64,000 nt of DNA, taken from contig NZ_PJRR01000017.1 of assembly GCF_002858865.1 (NCBI RefSeq), positions 31,856 to 95,855 on the forward strand. The letters are read 5' to 3'. The notes below the pieces were generated by a model, which saw only the letters and a program-made list of their open reading frames with translations, had not been told where the DNA came from and did not search any database. Origin of the DNA: Caulobacter vibrioides (GTDB lineage: Bacteria > Pseudomonadota > Alphaproteobacteria > Caulobacterales > Caulobacteraceae). The position numbers and the translations under genes are program-made. Below are positions 55,444 to 64,000 of the stretch, piece by piece. The number at the start of each line of letters is the position of its first letter. Within the stretch, counting starts at the first letter, position 1.

Positions 55444-55679
55444 AGACGGGTCGTGCGAGGTAGGTCACGCCCGTCGTAGAGCGGCTCAGGACCATTCGAA
55501 GCAAAGCCACAATGGATTGGACCGTCCTTCTGCCCCTCAGCCCATTCCCTCGCCATTGCGAATGACGGAGCAACGCGGAAGAGAATAGTCTCTCCGGTTT
55601 CTCGAGAACGCACTACGCTAAACCCAACTACCCCATCGGTCTCAGCTTGAATAAGCATCGTCTTAGAATCGAATCGCAT
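55440..55679 (-). CDS. hypothetical protein, 79 aa, low GC
   Basis: Unrecognised soluble protein. Base composition is lower in GC than its neighbours. CTGGAGTACC lies ahead of the ATG at 55679 as a good ribosome site. Sequence landmarks are VVGFSVVRSRETGETILFRV and a C-terminal LYDGRDLPRTTRL. Possibly a recently acquired orphan. Confidence 0.5.
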   Translation of the reverse strand: MRFDSKTMLIQAETDGVVGFSVVRSRETGETILFRVAPSFAMAREWAEGQKDGPIHCGFASNGPEPLYDGRDLPRTTRL

Positions 55680-55818
55680 CGCTGGTACTCCAGTTGTGAT
55701 CCAGCGATTCTAGGCTAACGCGCGGCTCCTCAGGCGGCCGCTATCGTCCAATCAACTCCGCCTCGACTCCGCCTCAATCCCGTGTAGCTTACCTCTGTAA
55801 ATACTCGGGAGGACGTCG

Positions 55819-57189
55819 ATGAACCGCCGCATGATGCTGGCTTCGGCCGCGCTGCTGCTCGCCCCGCTCACCGCACAGGCGCAGACCCGCGACGTCTCTG
55901 TCACGATCTACAATTCCGACCTCGCCTTGGTGGAGGACGCCCGCCCGCTGGACCTGAAGGCCGGACGCCAGAAGCTGGAGTTCAAGGACGTCTCGGCCGC
56001 GATCCGCCCGGAGACGGTCAGTCTCTCGGCCCCCGGGGTGACGATCCTGGAGCAGAACTTCGACTACGACCTGCTGACGCCCGACAAGCTGATGGAGAAG
56101 GCGGTCGGCCAGCAGGTGAAGATCGTCCGCACCAATCCTGGCGACGGCAAGGAGACCACCGAGGTCGCCACCGTCCTGGCCGCCAATGAGGGCGTGGTGC
56201 TGAAGATCGGCGACCGCATCGAGGTGCTGCGCGACGACGGCGTTCCCACCCGCGTGATCTTCGACAAGGTGCCCGAAACCCTGCGCGCCCGCCCGACCCT
56301 GTCGGTCAGTGTCGAGGCCGCCGGCGCCGGGACGCGGCAGGCCAAGCTGAGCTACCTGACCTCGGGCCTGTCGTGGAAGGCCGACTATGTGGCCCTGTTC
56401 GACGAGGCCAAGAGCACGATGGACCTGCAGGGCTGGATCACCCTGTCGAACAATTCCGGCACCCCCTTCGAGAATGCGCGAACCCAGCTGGTCGCGGGCG
56501 ACGTCAACCAGCTGAACGACGGCGGCTATCGTTCGAGCCGGTCGCCCGGCATGATCAGCGCCGGAACCGAGAGCGGCGTCGGCGAGCGCGTGGCCGACTA
56601 CTATGTCTATCCCCTGCCCGAGCGCACCACGATCGCCTCCAACCAGAACAAGCAGGTCGGCTTCCTGTCCGCCCAGGGCGTCGCCGCCAAGAAGGTCTAT
56701 GAGGTCCGCGAGGGCTGGTTCACCAGCCAGGCCGAGCCCACCAAGGCCGTCGTCGCCATCCAGTTCAGCAACGCCAAGCTGGCGGGTCTGGGCACCCAGC
56801 TGCCGATGGGGACGATGCGGGTCTATATGCGCGACGCGGCCGGCGATCCGAAGTTCGTCGGCGAGAACGCCATCGGCCACACGCCGGCGGGCTCGGAGCT
56901 GTCGATCAAGACCGGCGAGGCCTTCGACGTCTCCAGCCAGGCGACGCTGGTGGCGGAGTCCCGCGTCTCCAAGCGCCTGACGCGCTACGAGATGAAGTAC
57001 CTGCTGCGCAACGCCAAGGACCAGCCCGTGACGATCGAGCTGCGCCAAGGCGGCCTTGGGCGTGACAGCACCGTCAAGGCCGAGAGCCTGAAGGGCCGCC
57101 GCATCGACGCCGGGACCCTGGGCTGGAGCGTCCCCGTGCCCGCCAATGGTGAAACCGTGCTGACCTTCACGGTCGAGACGGGGTGGTGA
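55819..57189 (+). CDS. exported DUF4139 protein (first of two)
   Basis: 456 residues. Signal peptide (MMLASAALLLAPLTAQAQ). The DUF4139 domain covers the mature protein with VTIYNSDLALVEDARPLDLKAGRQKLEF, LSYLTSGLSWKADYVALF, MDLQGWITLSNNSGTPFENARTQLVAGD, then LPERTTIASNQNKQVGFL. Function of the family is unknown. GGGAGGA sits upstream of the ATG. It is translationally coupled to a paralogue starting in its stop codon (TGATG). Confidence 0.88.
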   Translation: MNRRMMLASAALLLAPLTAQAQTRDVSVTIYNSDLALVEDARPLDLKAGRQKLEFKDVSAAIRPETVSLSAPGVTILEQNFDYDLLTPDKLMEKAVGQQVKIVRTNPGDGKETTEVATVLAANEGVVLKIGDRIEVLRDDGVPTRVIFDKVPETLRARPTLSVSVEAAGAGTRQAKLSYLTSGLSWKADYVALFDEAKSTMDLQGWITLSNNSGTPFENARTQLVAGDVNQLNDGGYRSSRSPGMISAGTESGVGERVADYYVYPLPERTTIASNQNKQVGFLSAQGVAAKKVYEVREGWFTSQAEPTKAVVAIQFSNAKLAGLGTQLPMGTMRVYMRDAAGDPKFVGENAIGHTPAGSELSIKTGEAFDVSSQATLVAESRVSKRLTRYEMKYLLRNAKDQPVTIELRQGGLGRDSTVKAESLKGRRIDAGTLGWSVPVPANGETVLTFTVETGW

Positions 57190-58874
57190 TGAGCAGATCC
57201 TCCCCCCATGGGGGAGGTGTCGCCGCAGGCGACGGAGGGGGAAGACCTCTCCGCCCCGGCCACTTCCCCCTCCGTCCGCTTCGCGGACACCTCCCCCCTG
57301 GGGGGAGGATTTTCGCCCTGGCCCTCGCCGTCGCGCTCCCCGCCCAGGCCGAGACCATCGCGTCGCGCGCGCCTGAGACCGTGGCGATCACCCTATATCG
57401 CGACGGCGACGGACCGTTCCAGACCATGTCGCCCTGGGTCCGCCAGCAGGCGCGCGACAAGGGCCTCGTTCTGGTCACCGAGACCCGCACGGTCGACCTG
57501 CCCGCCGGCCGCCACACGCTGCGGTTCGACGGCGTCGCCGAGGGGCTGATCCCGCAGAGCGCGGCGGTCGAGGGGCTGCCCGGTAAGGCGGTCGAGCGAA
57601 ACTATGACTACGCCCTCTTGAGCCCCGGAACCCTGGTCGAGCGCGCGCTGGGCCAGCCGATCAAGGTGGTGCGCACCAACCGCAAGACGGGGCGCCAGCA
57701 GACCGTCGACGCCACCCTGATCCAGGGCCCCTACGGCCTGATGGTGCGCACGGCCGAAGGCGTGGAAGCCCTGGGCTGTTCAGGCGGGCCGGAGCGTCTG
57801 GTGCTGGGGTCCGTCCCCGAGGGCCTGACCGACAAGCCCAGCCTTTCCACTGTGGTCGAGGTCGCCTCGCCTTCCCGCGCCAAGCTGACCCTGTCCTATC
57901 TCGCGCTGGGCGTGAACTGGCAGGCCGACTACGTCGCGCGCATCCATCCGGACGGCCAGCGCCTGGACCTGACCGGCTGGCTGACCCTGGTCAACAGCGG
58001 CGGCAGCCAGTTCCCCGACGCCAAGACCCAGGCGGTGGCCGGAAAGCTGTCGCGCAAGCCCGTTCGGGTGGACAAGGGCGAGGCCCGATCCATTCACCGC
58101 GCCTGTTGGCCGATGGACACCACCCATTACGGCCAGGCGCCTCCGCCACCGCCGGAGCTGCCCCCGCCCTTGCCGATCCCGATGATGTCCGCCGCGCCGA
58201 TGGCACGTGCAGGCGCCGAAGAGATCATGGTCACCGGCGCGCGCGCCAAGCTGGCCGAGCAGTCGAACCTAGGCGACTACAAGCTCTACACCCTGCCAGA
58301 GCCGGTCACCCTGAACGCCCGCCAGACCAAGCAGGTGGCTTTCCTCGACCAGAAGGACGTCGCCTTCCAGCGGCTCTACGCCGTCGAGATGGACAGCTAT
58401 AACGGCTATGACGCGGCGGATGCGCCGCTGATCACGCCCGATGTCGTGCTGCGGCTGGAGAACAAGACCGCCAACGGTCTGGGCAAGCCCCTGCCCTCGG
58501 GCGCCTTGTCGGCGATCGAGACCGCCGCCGGCCGCCCGACCTTCGCCGGCGAGCAGGCGGTGCGCGACGTGGCGGTGGGAGAGCCCCTGGACCTCGTCAT
58601 CGGCCGCGCCATGGACGTCCACGCCCGGCCGCGCCTGGTCGAGGAACGGACGCTGTCGAAAGGGCGCGTCCGCCGCACCTATGAGCTCGACCTGGCCAAC
58701 GCCAAGACGGTTCCGATCACGGTCGAGATCCGTCACGATCCCACCGCGCCGTACTTCAAGCTCGTCAGCGAGCCCCAGAAGCACGACATCCGCCAAGGTC
58801 AGGTGGCCTGGCGGGTCACGCTCCCGGCGGGCGAACGCCGGAGCTTCCGATATGCGGTGGCTTTCGGCCGCTAG
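57189..58874 (+). CDS. exported DUF4139 protein (second) with repeat-derived N-terminus
   Basis: About 561 residues. The start ATG overlaps the upstream TGA. Codons 4-41 are encoded by the palindromic element 57197-57310, giving an unnatural N-terminus rich in Gly/Pro/Arg; then comes the hydrophobic FALALAVALPAQA and the mature DUF4139 domain (ITLYRDGDGPFQTM, LSYLALGVNWQADYV, LDLTGWLTLVNSGGSQF, LYTLPEPVTLNARQTKQVAFL). A Pro-rich linker (APPPPPELPPPLPIP) is at about residue 317. The element is 114 bp, so the frame is kept. Whether the signal peptide still works is unclear. Confidence 0.8.
   Translation: MSRSSPHGGGVAAGDGGGRPLRPGHFPLRPLRGHLPPGGRIFALALAVALPAQAETIASRAPETVAITLYRDGDGPFQTMSPWVRQQARDKGLVLVTETRTVDLPAGRHTLRFDGVAEGLIPQSAAVEGLPGKAVERNYDYALLSPGTLVERALGQPIKVVRTNRKTGRQQTVDATLIQGPYGLMVRTAEGVEALGCSGGPERLVLGSVPEGLTDKPSLSTVVEVASPSRAKLTLSYLALGVNWQADYVARIHPDGQRLDLTGWLTLVNSGGSQFPDAKTQAVAGKLSRKPVRVDKGEARSIHRACWPMDTTHYGQAPPPPPELPPPLPIPMMSAAPMARAGAEEIMVTGARAKLAEQSNLGDYKLYTLPEPVTLNARQTKQVAFLDQKDVAFQRLYAVEMDSYNGYDAADAPLITPDVVLRLENKTANGLGKPLPSGALSAIETAAGRPTFAGEQAVRDVAVGEPLDLVIGRAMDVHARPRLVEERTLSKGRVRRTYELDLANAKTVPITVEIRHDPTAPYFKLVSEPQKHDIRQGQVAWRVTLPAGERRSFRYAVAFGR
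57197..57310. repeat. 114-bp palindromic element inserted in a reading frame
   Basis: Arms of 46 bp (57197-57242 and 57265-57310) are near-perfect inverted copies, opening with ATCCTCCCCCCATGGGGGAG and joined by a 22-bp spacer. Removing the 114 bp rejoins ATG AGC AG with TTTCGCCCTG in frame, leaving a short signal-peptide-like start MSSFALALAVALPAQA. Confidence 0.8.
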
Positions 58875-58922
58875 ATACCGTCATGCTGGCGCTCTAGATG
58901 CAGGGGCGCATCGGAGGGCCAC

Positions 58923-59450
58923 ATGAAGAAACCTGTTTTGGAAACCTGGCTGGAGCGCGGCCTGTTCGCGTCGCGCTGGCTGATGGCGCCGTTCTATGTC
59001 GGCCTGGTCGTGGCCCTGGCGGCGCTGATGGTGGTGTTCTTCCAAGAGCTGTTCCAGGAACTTCCGCGCGTTCCGTCGATGACGCCGGAAAGCGCCATCC
59101 TGATGGCCCTGACCCTGATCGACCTCTCTTTGGCGGCCAATCTGATGGTGATCGTTATCCTCTCGGGCTACGAGAACTTCGTCTCCAAGATCGACACCGC
59201 CAGCCACGAGGATCGTCCCGAATGGATGGGCACGGTCGATTTCTCGGGGCTGAAGATGAAGCTGATCGCCTCGATCGTGGCGATCTCGGCCATCGCCCTG
59301 CTCAAGGCGTTCCTGAAGCTCACCGAGCCCGGCCAGACCGTGGACCAGGTGCGCCTGTTCTGGCTGGTGATGGTTCACCTGTCCTTCGTGGTGTCAGGCG
59401 TGCTGCTGGCCGTGATGGACTGGCTGAACGCCAAGGTGGCCAAACACTGA
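58923..59450 (+). CDS. YqhA/UPF0114 family membrane protein
   Basis: 175 residues. Opens WLERGLFASRWLMAPFYVGLVVALAALMVVFF, the UPF0114 signature, and has ALTLIDLSLAANLMVIVILSGYENFVSKID and LKMKLIASIVAISAIALLKAFL. Three to four transmembrane helices. Function unknown but widespread in proteobacteria. It follows the DUF4139 pair by 48 bp and converges on eipA. Confidence 0.9.
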   Translation: MKKPVLETWLERGLFASRWLMAPFYVGLVVALAALMVVFFQELFQELPRVPSMTPESAILMALTLIDLSLAANLMVIVILSGYENFVSKIDTASHEDRPEWMGTVDFSGLKMKLIASIVAISAIALLKAFLKLTEPGQTVDQVRLFWLVMVHLSFVVSGVLLAVMDWLNAKVAKH

Positions 59451-59456
59451 GGACTT

Positions 59457-59482
59457 GAGGCTCTCCCGTACAGGAGAGCCTC
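59457..59482. terminator. hairpin between convergent YqhA gene and eipA
   Basis: A perfect 10-bp stem GAGGCTCTCC / GGAGAGCCTC with loop CGTACA. The T-tract is weak on both strands; it probably serves both genes. Confidence 0.6.
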
Positions 59483-59485
59483 CCC

Positions 59486-60205
59486 TTAGAACGGCAGCCG
59501 GCGGCGCTGGCGGCTGTAGCCCAGATAGCCGACATTGGCGCCCAGCCGCAGGCCCACGCCCGCGCGGATCGGGGCCAGGGTGATCTCGTCGGCCTTCTGG
59601 TAGTTCACGCCGAGGCCGCCCACCAGGTAGGCGCTGCCCTCCACGCCCGGGAAGCGGCGGAAGATGGCGTCCGGGTACTGCAGGTCGTAGCACAGGGTGA
59701 ACACGCGGCTGGCGTTGCCGCCCCAGTCCCAGCCGATGGTCGGGCCCTGCCAGAAGACCTCCATCGTCGGGCGGCCCTTCATGTACAGCAGACCCCGGCC
59801 ATAGCGCAGGCCGGCGATGAACGCGCCCGAGCCCTCCTCGCCGGCGATGTAGCCGGTGGGCTGGCCCTTGTCCTTGAACACCTTCTCGATCGCCGCGCCT
59901 GCGCTTTCGGCCGTGACGCCCAGAAAGTCCGACGTGGCGCGGATCATCTCGTCGGCCGAATAGGTCTGGACCCGGCCCGTATCATAGGTGGGCGTCATGC
60001 CGCTTGAGGCCGGCGCGGCCTCCGGCGGCGGCGGCGGCGGCGGCGCGTAGGTTTCCTGCGGCGCCGGCGGCGGTGCGTTGGGATCGGTGATCGGCTGGGC
60101 GGGCGGCAGTTGCTCGGAGGTGATGCGCTGGCGAGCCAGCGCCTCTGACGCCACAGCGGACACGCCCAGGGCGGCGCTCGAGAGGATCAGCTTGCGACGG
60201 TCCAT
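59486..60205 (-). CDS. eipA: envelope integrity protein EipA (DUF1134)
   Basis: 239 residues. Signal sequence [24 protein letters not shown], then a Pro-rich linker ([23 protein letters not shown], about 48-70). The DUF1134 beta-barrel domain has [65 protein letters not shown] and [19 protein letters not shown]. EipA is a periplasmic envelope-stability protein characterised in Brucella and conserved, reportedly essential, in Caulobacter. A perfect CtrA box lies 71 bp upstream, in line with CtrA control reported in Brucella. Confidence 0.88.
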   Translation of the reverse strand: MDRRKLILSSAALGVSAVASEALARQRITSEQLPPAQPITDPNAPPPAPQETYAPPPPPPPEAAPASSGMTPTYDTGRVQTYSADEMIRATSDFLGVTAESAGAAIEKVFKDKGQPTGYIAGEEGSGAFIAGLRYGRGLLYMKGRPTMEVFWQGPTIGWDWGGNASRVFTLCYDLQYPDAIFRRFPGVEGSAYLVGGLGVNYQKADEITLAPIRAGVGLRLGANVGYLGYSRQRRRLPF

Positions 60206-60275
60206 GTCAGGGCCTCCGGATGGAATTGTTTGCAACACAGTTGCAAGCCATTGCGTCCGGTTTGGGGCTCCAAAC

Positions 60276-60290
60276 TTAACGCGTGGTTAA
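60276..60290 (-). promoter_or_regulatory. CtrA box upstream of eipA
   Basis: TTAACGCGTGGTTAA is a perfect TTAA-N7-TTAA, 71-85 bp before the eipA start and 78 bp before lepA on the other strand. Confidence 0.75.
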
Positions 60291-60367
60291 GCATAACCGC
60301 GCGCCACGCCCCCACCGCGACCGCAACGCCCCTCGCGAAGCGGCGCAAATGTGATATGCGCACGCGC

Positions 60368-62176
60368 ATGACTTCGACGCCTCTGGACAAGATCCGCAAC
60401 TTTTCGATCGTGGCTCACATCGACCACGGCAAATCCACGCTCTCGGATCGGCTGATCCAGACGACCGGCGGCCTGACCGCGCGCGAGATGAGCGCCCAGG
60501 TCCTGGACAACATGGACATCGAGAAGGAGCGCGGCATCACCATCAAGGCGCAGACCGTGCGCCTGACCTACAAGGCCGCCGACGGCGAGACCTATATCCT
60601 CAACCTGATGGACACCCCCGGGCACGTCGACTTCGCCTACGAGGTCAGCCGGTCCCTGGCCGCCTGCGAAGGCTCGATCCTGGTCGTCGACGCCAGCCAG
60701 GGCGTGGAAGCCCAGACCCTGGCCAATGTCTATCAGGCCATCGACAACAATCACGAGATCGTCCCCGTCCTGAACAAGGTCGACCTCCCCGCCGCCGACG
60801 TCGACCGCGTCAAGGCGCAGATCGAGGACGTCATCGGCCTGGACGCCTCCGACGCCGTCGAGTGCTCGGCCAAGACGGGCGTCGGCATCCCCGAGGTGCT
60901 GGAAGCCATCGTCACCCGCCTGCCCCCGCCCAAGGGCGACCCGACCGCGCCGCTCAAAGCCCTGCTGGTCGACGCCTGGTACGACGCCTATCTGGGCGTC
61001 GTGGTGCTGGTGCGCATCTTCGACGGCAGCCTGAAGGCCGGCCAGCAGGTCCGCATGATGCAGACGGGCGCCACCCACCGCATCGACAAGGTCGGCGTCT
61101 TCACGCCCAAGGCCACCGACGTCGAATATCTGGGTCCCGGCGAGGTCGGCTTCTTCACCGCCAGCATCAAGGAAGTGGCCGACGCCGCCGTCGGCGACAC
61201 CATCACCGACGAGAAGAAGCCCACCGCCGAAGCCCTCAAGGGCTTCAAGGAAGTGGTCCCCGTGGTGTTCTGCGGCCTCTTCCCGGTCGACGCCGCCGAC
61301 TTCGAGGACCTGCGCGCCGCCGTCGGCAAGCTGCGCCTGAACGACGCCAGCTTCACCTACGAGATGGAATCCAGCGCCGCCCTCGGCTTCGGCTTCCGCT
61401 GCGGGTTCCTTGGCCTGCTGCACCTGGAGATCATCCAGGAGCGCCTCTCCCGCGAGTTCGACCTCGACCTGATCGCGACCGCCCCGTCGGTCGTCTACAA
61501 GATCAAGCTGCGCAACGGCGACGAGATCGAGCTGCACAACCCGGCCGACCTGCCCGACGTCATGCAGATCGAGGAGATCGCCGAGCCCTGGATCAAGGCC
61601 ACGATCTTCACCCCCGACGAATATCTGGGCGGCGTCATCAAGCTGTGCCAGGACCGCCGCGGCATGCAGCGCGAGCTCTCCTACGTCGGCAGCCGCGCCA
61701 TGGTCGTCTACGACCTGCCGCTGAACGAGGTGGTGTTCGACTTCTATGACCGCCTGAAGTCAATCTCGAAGGGCTATGCCAGCTTCGACTACCAGCTGGA
61801 GGACTACCGCGCCGGCGACCTCGTCAAGATGTCGATCCTGGTCAACAGCGAGCCCGTCGACGCCCTCTCGATGCTGGTCCACCGCAGCCGCGCCGAAAGC
61901 CGCGGCCGGGGCATGTGCGAGAAGATGAAGGAGCTCATCCCCCAGCACATGTTCGTCATCCCGATCCAGGCCGCCATCGGCGGCCGCATCATCGCCCGCG
62001 AAACCGTGCGCGCCCTGCGCAAGGACGTGACTGCCAAGTGCTACGGCGGCGACGCCAGCCGCAAGAAGAAGCTTCTGGAGAAACAGAAGGAAGGCAAGAA
62101 GCGGATGCGCCAGTTCGGCAAGGTCGAGATCCCGCAGGAAGCCTTCATCGCCGCCCTGAAGATGGACGAGGATTGA
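60368..62176 (+). CDS. lepA: elongation factor 4 (LepA)
   Basis: About 602 residues, the normal LepA length. GTPase motifs: [18 protein letters not shown] (G1), RERGIT-like [11 protein letters not shown] (G2), [14 protein letters not shown] (G3), [11 protein letters not shown] (G4). The C-terminal domain has [13 protein letters not shown] and [28 protein letters not shown]. LepA back-translocates ribosomes. ATG 60368 ([13 protein letters not shown]) is used; the in-frame ATG at 60356 is possible. Divergent from eipA. Confidence 0.97.
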   Translation: MTSTPLDKIRNFSIVAHIDHGKSTLSDRLIQTTGGLTAREMSAQVLDNMDIEKERGITIKAQTVRLTYKAADGETYILNLMDTPGHVDFAYEVSRSLAACEGSILVVDASQGVEAQTLANVYQAIDNNHEIVPVLNKVDLPAADVDRVKAQIEDVIGLDASDAVECSAKTGVGIPEVLEAIVTRLPPPKGDPTAPLKALLVDAWYDAYLGVVVLVRIFDGSLKAGQQVRMMQTGATHRIDKVGVFTPKATDVEYLGPGEVGFFTASIKEVADAAVGDTITDEKKPTAEALKGFKEVVPVVFCGLFPVDAADFEDLRAAVGKLRLNDASFTYEMESSAALGFGFRCGFLGLLHLEIIQERLSREFDLDLIATAPSVVYKIKLRNGDEIELHNPADLPDVMQIEEIAEPWIKATIFTPDEYLGGVIKLCQDRRGMQRELSYVGSRAMVVYDLPLNEVVFDFYDRLKSISKGYASFDYQLEDYRAGDLVKMSILVNSEPVDALSMLVHRSRAESRGRGMCEKMKELIPQHMFVIPIQAAIGGRIIARETVRALRKDVTAKCYGGDASRKKKLLEKQKEGKKRMRQFGKVEIPQEAFIAALKMDED

Positions 62177-62289
62177 TCGGGGCGGTTAGCGCCGGATTGC
62201 ACGTGGAGACCTAGGACGCCGCTAACGCTCCCCGTTTGGTGGCCGCTGGCCCTCTTGCAACGTTTAGGCGAAGCAGGCCAACTGAGGTC

Positions 62290-63870
62290 ATGACGACAGC
62301 GCCGCAACGCAACTTGCTTAAGTCTTATGCCAAGCGGGTCAGAGACGCTCGGCGTGCTCATGCTGGCGTCACAGAACCCGGATTGGCGCCCGAGTTTCAG
62401 CAGTTTCTTGTCGAAATCCTGCCCCAGCTTCCAGCGGCTCCGGAATTGACCGTCTTGGCGGAGTTTATCAACGCCGGGATAGGCCGCCCCGACATCGCCT
62501 TGAAGCGCGCCGGCGAGCAGGCTCGCGCCTTTGTCGAACTCAAGGCGATGGACAAACCAACAGATGGGTCCCGCTGGACGACGCCCCATGACAGGCGTCA
62601 GTTTGCCCGCTTCTCGGAATTCTCGGTCTGGGCGACCTGCAATTTCCATGAAATTCGTCTCTACGAGCGCGCCGAAAGCAAGGGCAATGCAGCCCTGGTC
62701 CCGGAGGAGGCGCTCGATCCAAGCCAGAGCGACACCGCCGCCGACAAGCTGATCGATGCGCATGACGCTTCAGCAGCTTTGCGCCTGATCGAGCGGCTGG
62801 CGCAATCCGATCCGCCGTCAGCTAGTGACGCCGAGCATCTTGCCGAGCTTTTGGCCCATTCGGCGCGACTGGTACGTGGGATTATTCGCGACCGCCTCGC
62901 CGAACTGACTGTAGAGGGTAAGACCGACACACCCTTGCACCAGGTGCGCCAGGAGTTCCGGGACGTCCTTTATTCGCACCCCGAAGTCGCCGGCTATTCT
63001 TCGAGTGATTTCGATGAATTGTTCTCGGCGGCGTTCGCCCAGACCCTGGCCTTTGGCCTGTTGCTGGTACGGGAAGCCACCGGCGGCGCGCTCGTTGACA
63101 ATCACGCCTACGAGCAGATGCCCGATGAGCATCCCCTGATGCGAACAACGCTCAGAGTGCTCAGCCTACCCGAAGTTGCTCAGGAAGTGGGAGCCGGCTT
63201 TGAGGTCATGCTCCAAACGGTCAACGGGTTCGACCCGAAGATCTTGGAAATTCGCAAGGATGGTTCAGACCCGATCCTGTATTTCTACGAGAACTTTCTC
63301 TCGACCTTCGATCCAGCGGCGCGGGAAAAGTACGGCGTCTATTACACGCCGACGGAGGTCGTGCGCTTCATGGTCGGCGCGCTGGACCGAGCGCTGAGGG
63401 ATCATTTGAAGACCGACGGCATTGCCGACAGCAAAGTCCATATTCTTGATCCCGCTACCGGCACCGGCACCTTCCTGCTGGGGATTGCTGACCGCTTGCG
63501 ACGCAATGTCACCGAAACCCATGGGCCGGGCCAGGCTCCGGCCGCCCTGCGCGGATTGGCCGAGCGCATGTATGGTTTCGAACTGTTGATTGGTCCCTAT
63601 GCCGTCGCCCACTATCGTCTGCATCACACCCTGTCACGGAAGCCCGACGGCACCACTGACAAGACTCTGAAGTTGCCTAGACTAGGCGTCTATCTCACCG
63701 ATACCCTGGCACGGCCCGGCACAGCGGCGGCGTTGGGCAGTTTAGGCTTTGTCAGCGAGGGCATTCGGGATGAGCGCGCTCTCTCTGACCGGGTCAAGTC
63801 GCAGCAGGAGATCCTGGCGATCATCGGCAACCCGCCTTATCGCCGACTAGAAGCGGGCGAGAACGAGACC
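62290..63870 (+). pseudogene. N6-adenine methylase/nuclease gene interrupted by an IS
   Basis: About 527 codons precede the IS junction; the frame then runs into IS sequence and stops at 63936. The N-terminal region has GRPDIALKRAGEQARAFVELKAMD, a possible PD-(D/E)xK nuclease core (D, then ExK). The methylase core has YYTPTEVVRFMVGAL, motif I DPATGTGTFLL and motif IV GNPPYRR. The order fits a type IIG-like restriction-modification enzyme. The target-recognition half is missing, so it is probably inactive. GC and codon use are lower than neighbours, suggesting transfer. Confidence 0.8.
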
Positions 63871-63874
63871 CTAG
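63871..63874. other. probable IS target site CTAG
   Basis: CTAG immediately precedes the IS end. The IS5/IS427 group commonly duplicates such short targets; the second copy would lie beyond the window. Confidence 0.45.
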
Positions 63875-64000
63875 GCGGTGTGGACACTTATCGCAGCCAC
63901 AAGGCAATAGCGGCGAGGGTGACGACGGCGAGATAGTTGCGAGCGGTCTTTTCGAAGCGGGTTGCAACGCGCCGGAACTGCTTGAGCTTTGAGAAGCAGC
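63875..64000 (-). mobile_element. IS5-family insertion sequence, one end
   Basis: Starts with the putative terminal inverted repeat GCGGTGTGGACACTTA at 63875. Transposase sequence reads leftwards to the stop 16 bp from the end. The rest is outside the window. Confidence 0.75.
63888..64000 (-). CDS. IS5-family transposase, C-terminal end
   Basis: The last 37 residues before TAA read CFSKLKQFRRVATRFEKTARN and then YLAVVTLAAIALWLR. This matches the conserved end of IS427-group DDE transposases (RRVATRxxKxARNxLA). The stop lies just inside the element end. The remaining part lies beyond the window. Confidence 0.8.
   Translation of the reverse strand, partial: CFSKLKQFRRVATRFEKTARNYLAVVTLAAIALWLR

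Noticed and set aside
57183..57320. Frameshift or sequencing error in the second DUF4139 gene
   Set aside because: The odd N-terminus is explained exactly by a 114-bp (multiple of 3) palindromic insertion; the frame is intact on both sides.
62177..62289. Attachment site flanking the methylase gene
   Set aside because: A GTTAGCG/CGCTAAC inverted pair is visible, but there is no tRNA, integrase or matching second site in the window.

Overview
The window looks like a Caulobacter chromosome (alphaproteobacterium, close to C. vibrioides/C. segnis). It carries cckA and divJ, the two polar kinases that feed the CtrA pathway. CckA here is 691 residues with its phospho-accepting His at position 322, the published C. 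crescentus position. It also has the fliQ-fliR-flhB operon behind a CtrA box, recA with an alphaproteobacterial SOS box (GTTC-N7-GTTC), high GC with strong GC3 bias, and Caulobacter-type intergenic palindromes.

Layout. 1-7.3 kb: 5' end of a WYL regulator (possibly DriD), a small unknown gene, a TonB-dependent receptor, a GNAT, then a three-gene unit of exported proteins (Tat flavin amine oxidase, cytochrome c, exported RidA). Just after it is a compact promoter-hairpin-terminator cassette that looks like an sRNA gene under a LacI-type operator. 7.5-17 kb: a low-GC orphan gene, recA, an EAL phosphodiesterase with a PAS-like N-terminus, a DUF885 protein, and small enzymes and regulators. 17-24 kb: cckA, flhB-fliR-fliQ, a TonB-C-like secreted protein and a helical-repeat protein, then a 393-bp intergenic region with three CtrA boxes and a sigma-54 promoter ahead of a degenerate RNase H-like gene. 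24-33.8 kb: an exported HisC-like aminotransferase, prfC, an exported gluzincin, small unknowns, divJ and a divergent soluble histidine kinase. 33.8-45 kb: sufE-trhO, a stand-alone DnaA domain IV-like protein coupled to DUF6456, DUF885-kdgK, two identical tRNA-Gly genes, a ParD/ParE-type toxin-antitoxin pair, two glycosyltransferases and a YitT protein. 45-54 kb: translation genes infC, rpmI-rplT and pheS-pheT, with an S9 peptidase and an MFS transporter between infC and rpmI, and three copies of a palindrome doublet beside pheS and pheT. 54-64 kb: tandem ACT-like paralogues, msrA, two DUF4139 proteins (the second with an in-frame 114-bp palindromic insertion in its signal-peptide region), a YqhA protein, eipA with a CtrA box, lepA, and an N6-methylase/nuclease gene cut by an IS5-family element that runs off the end.

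Together the genes link CtrA-controlled cell cycle, motility and envelope functions (cckA, divJ, fliQ operon, eipA) with DNA-damage response (recA, WYL regulator) and core translation. The clearest accessory DNA is the interrupted restriction-like gene and IS at the right edge. No CRISPR array, rRNA or prophage was seen.
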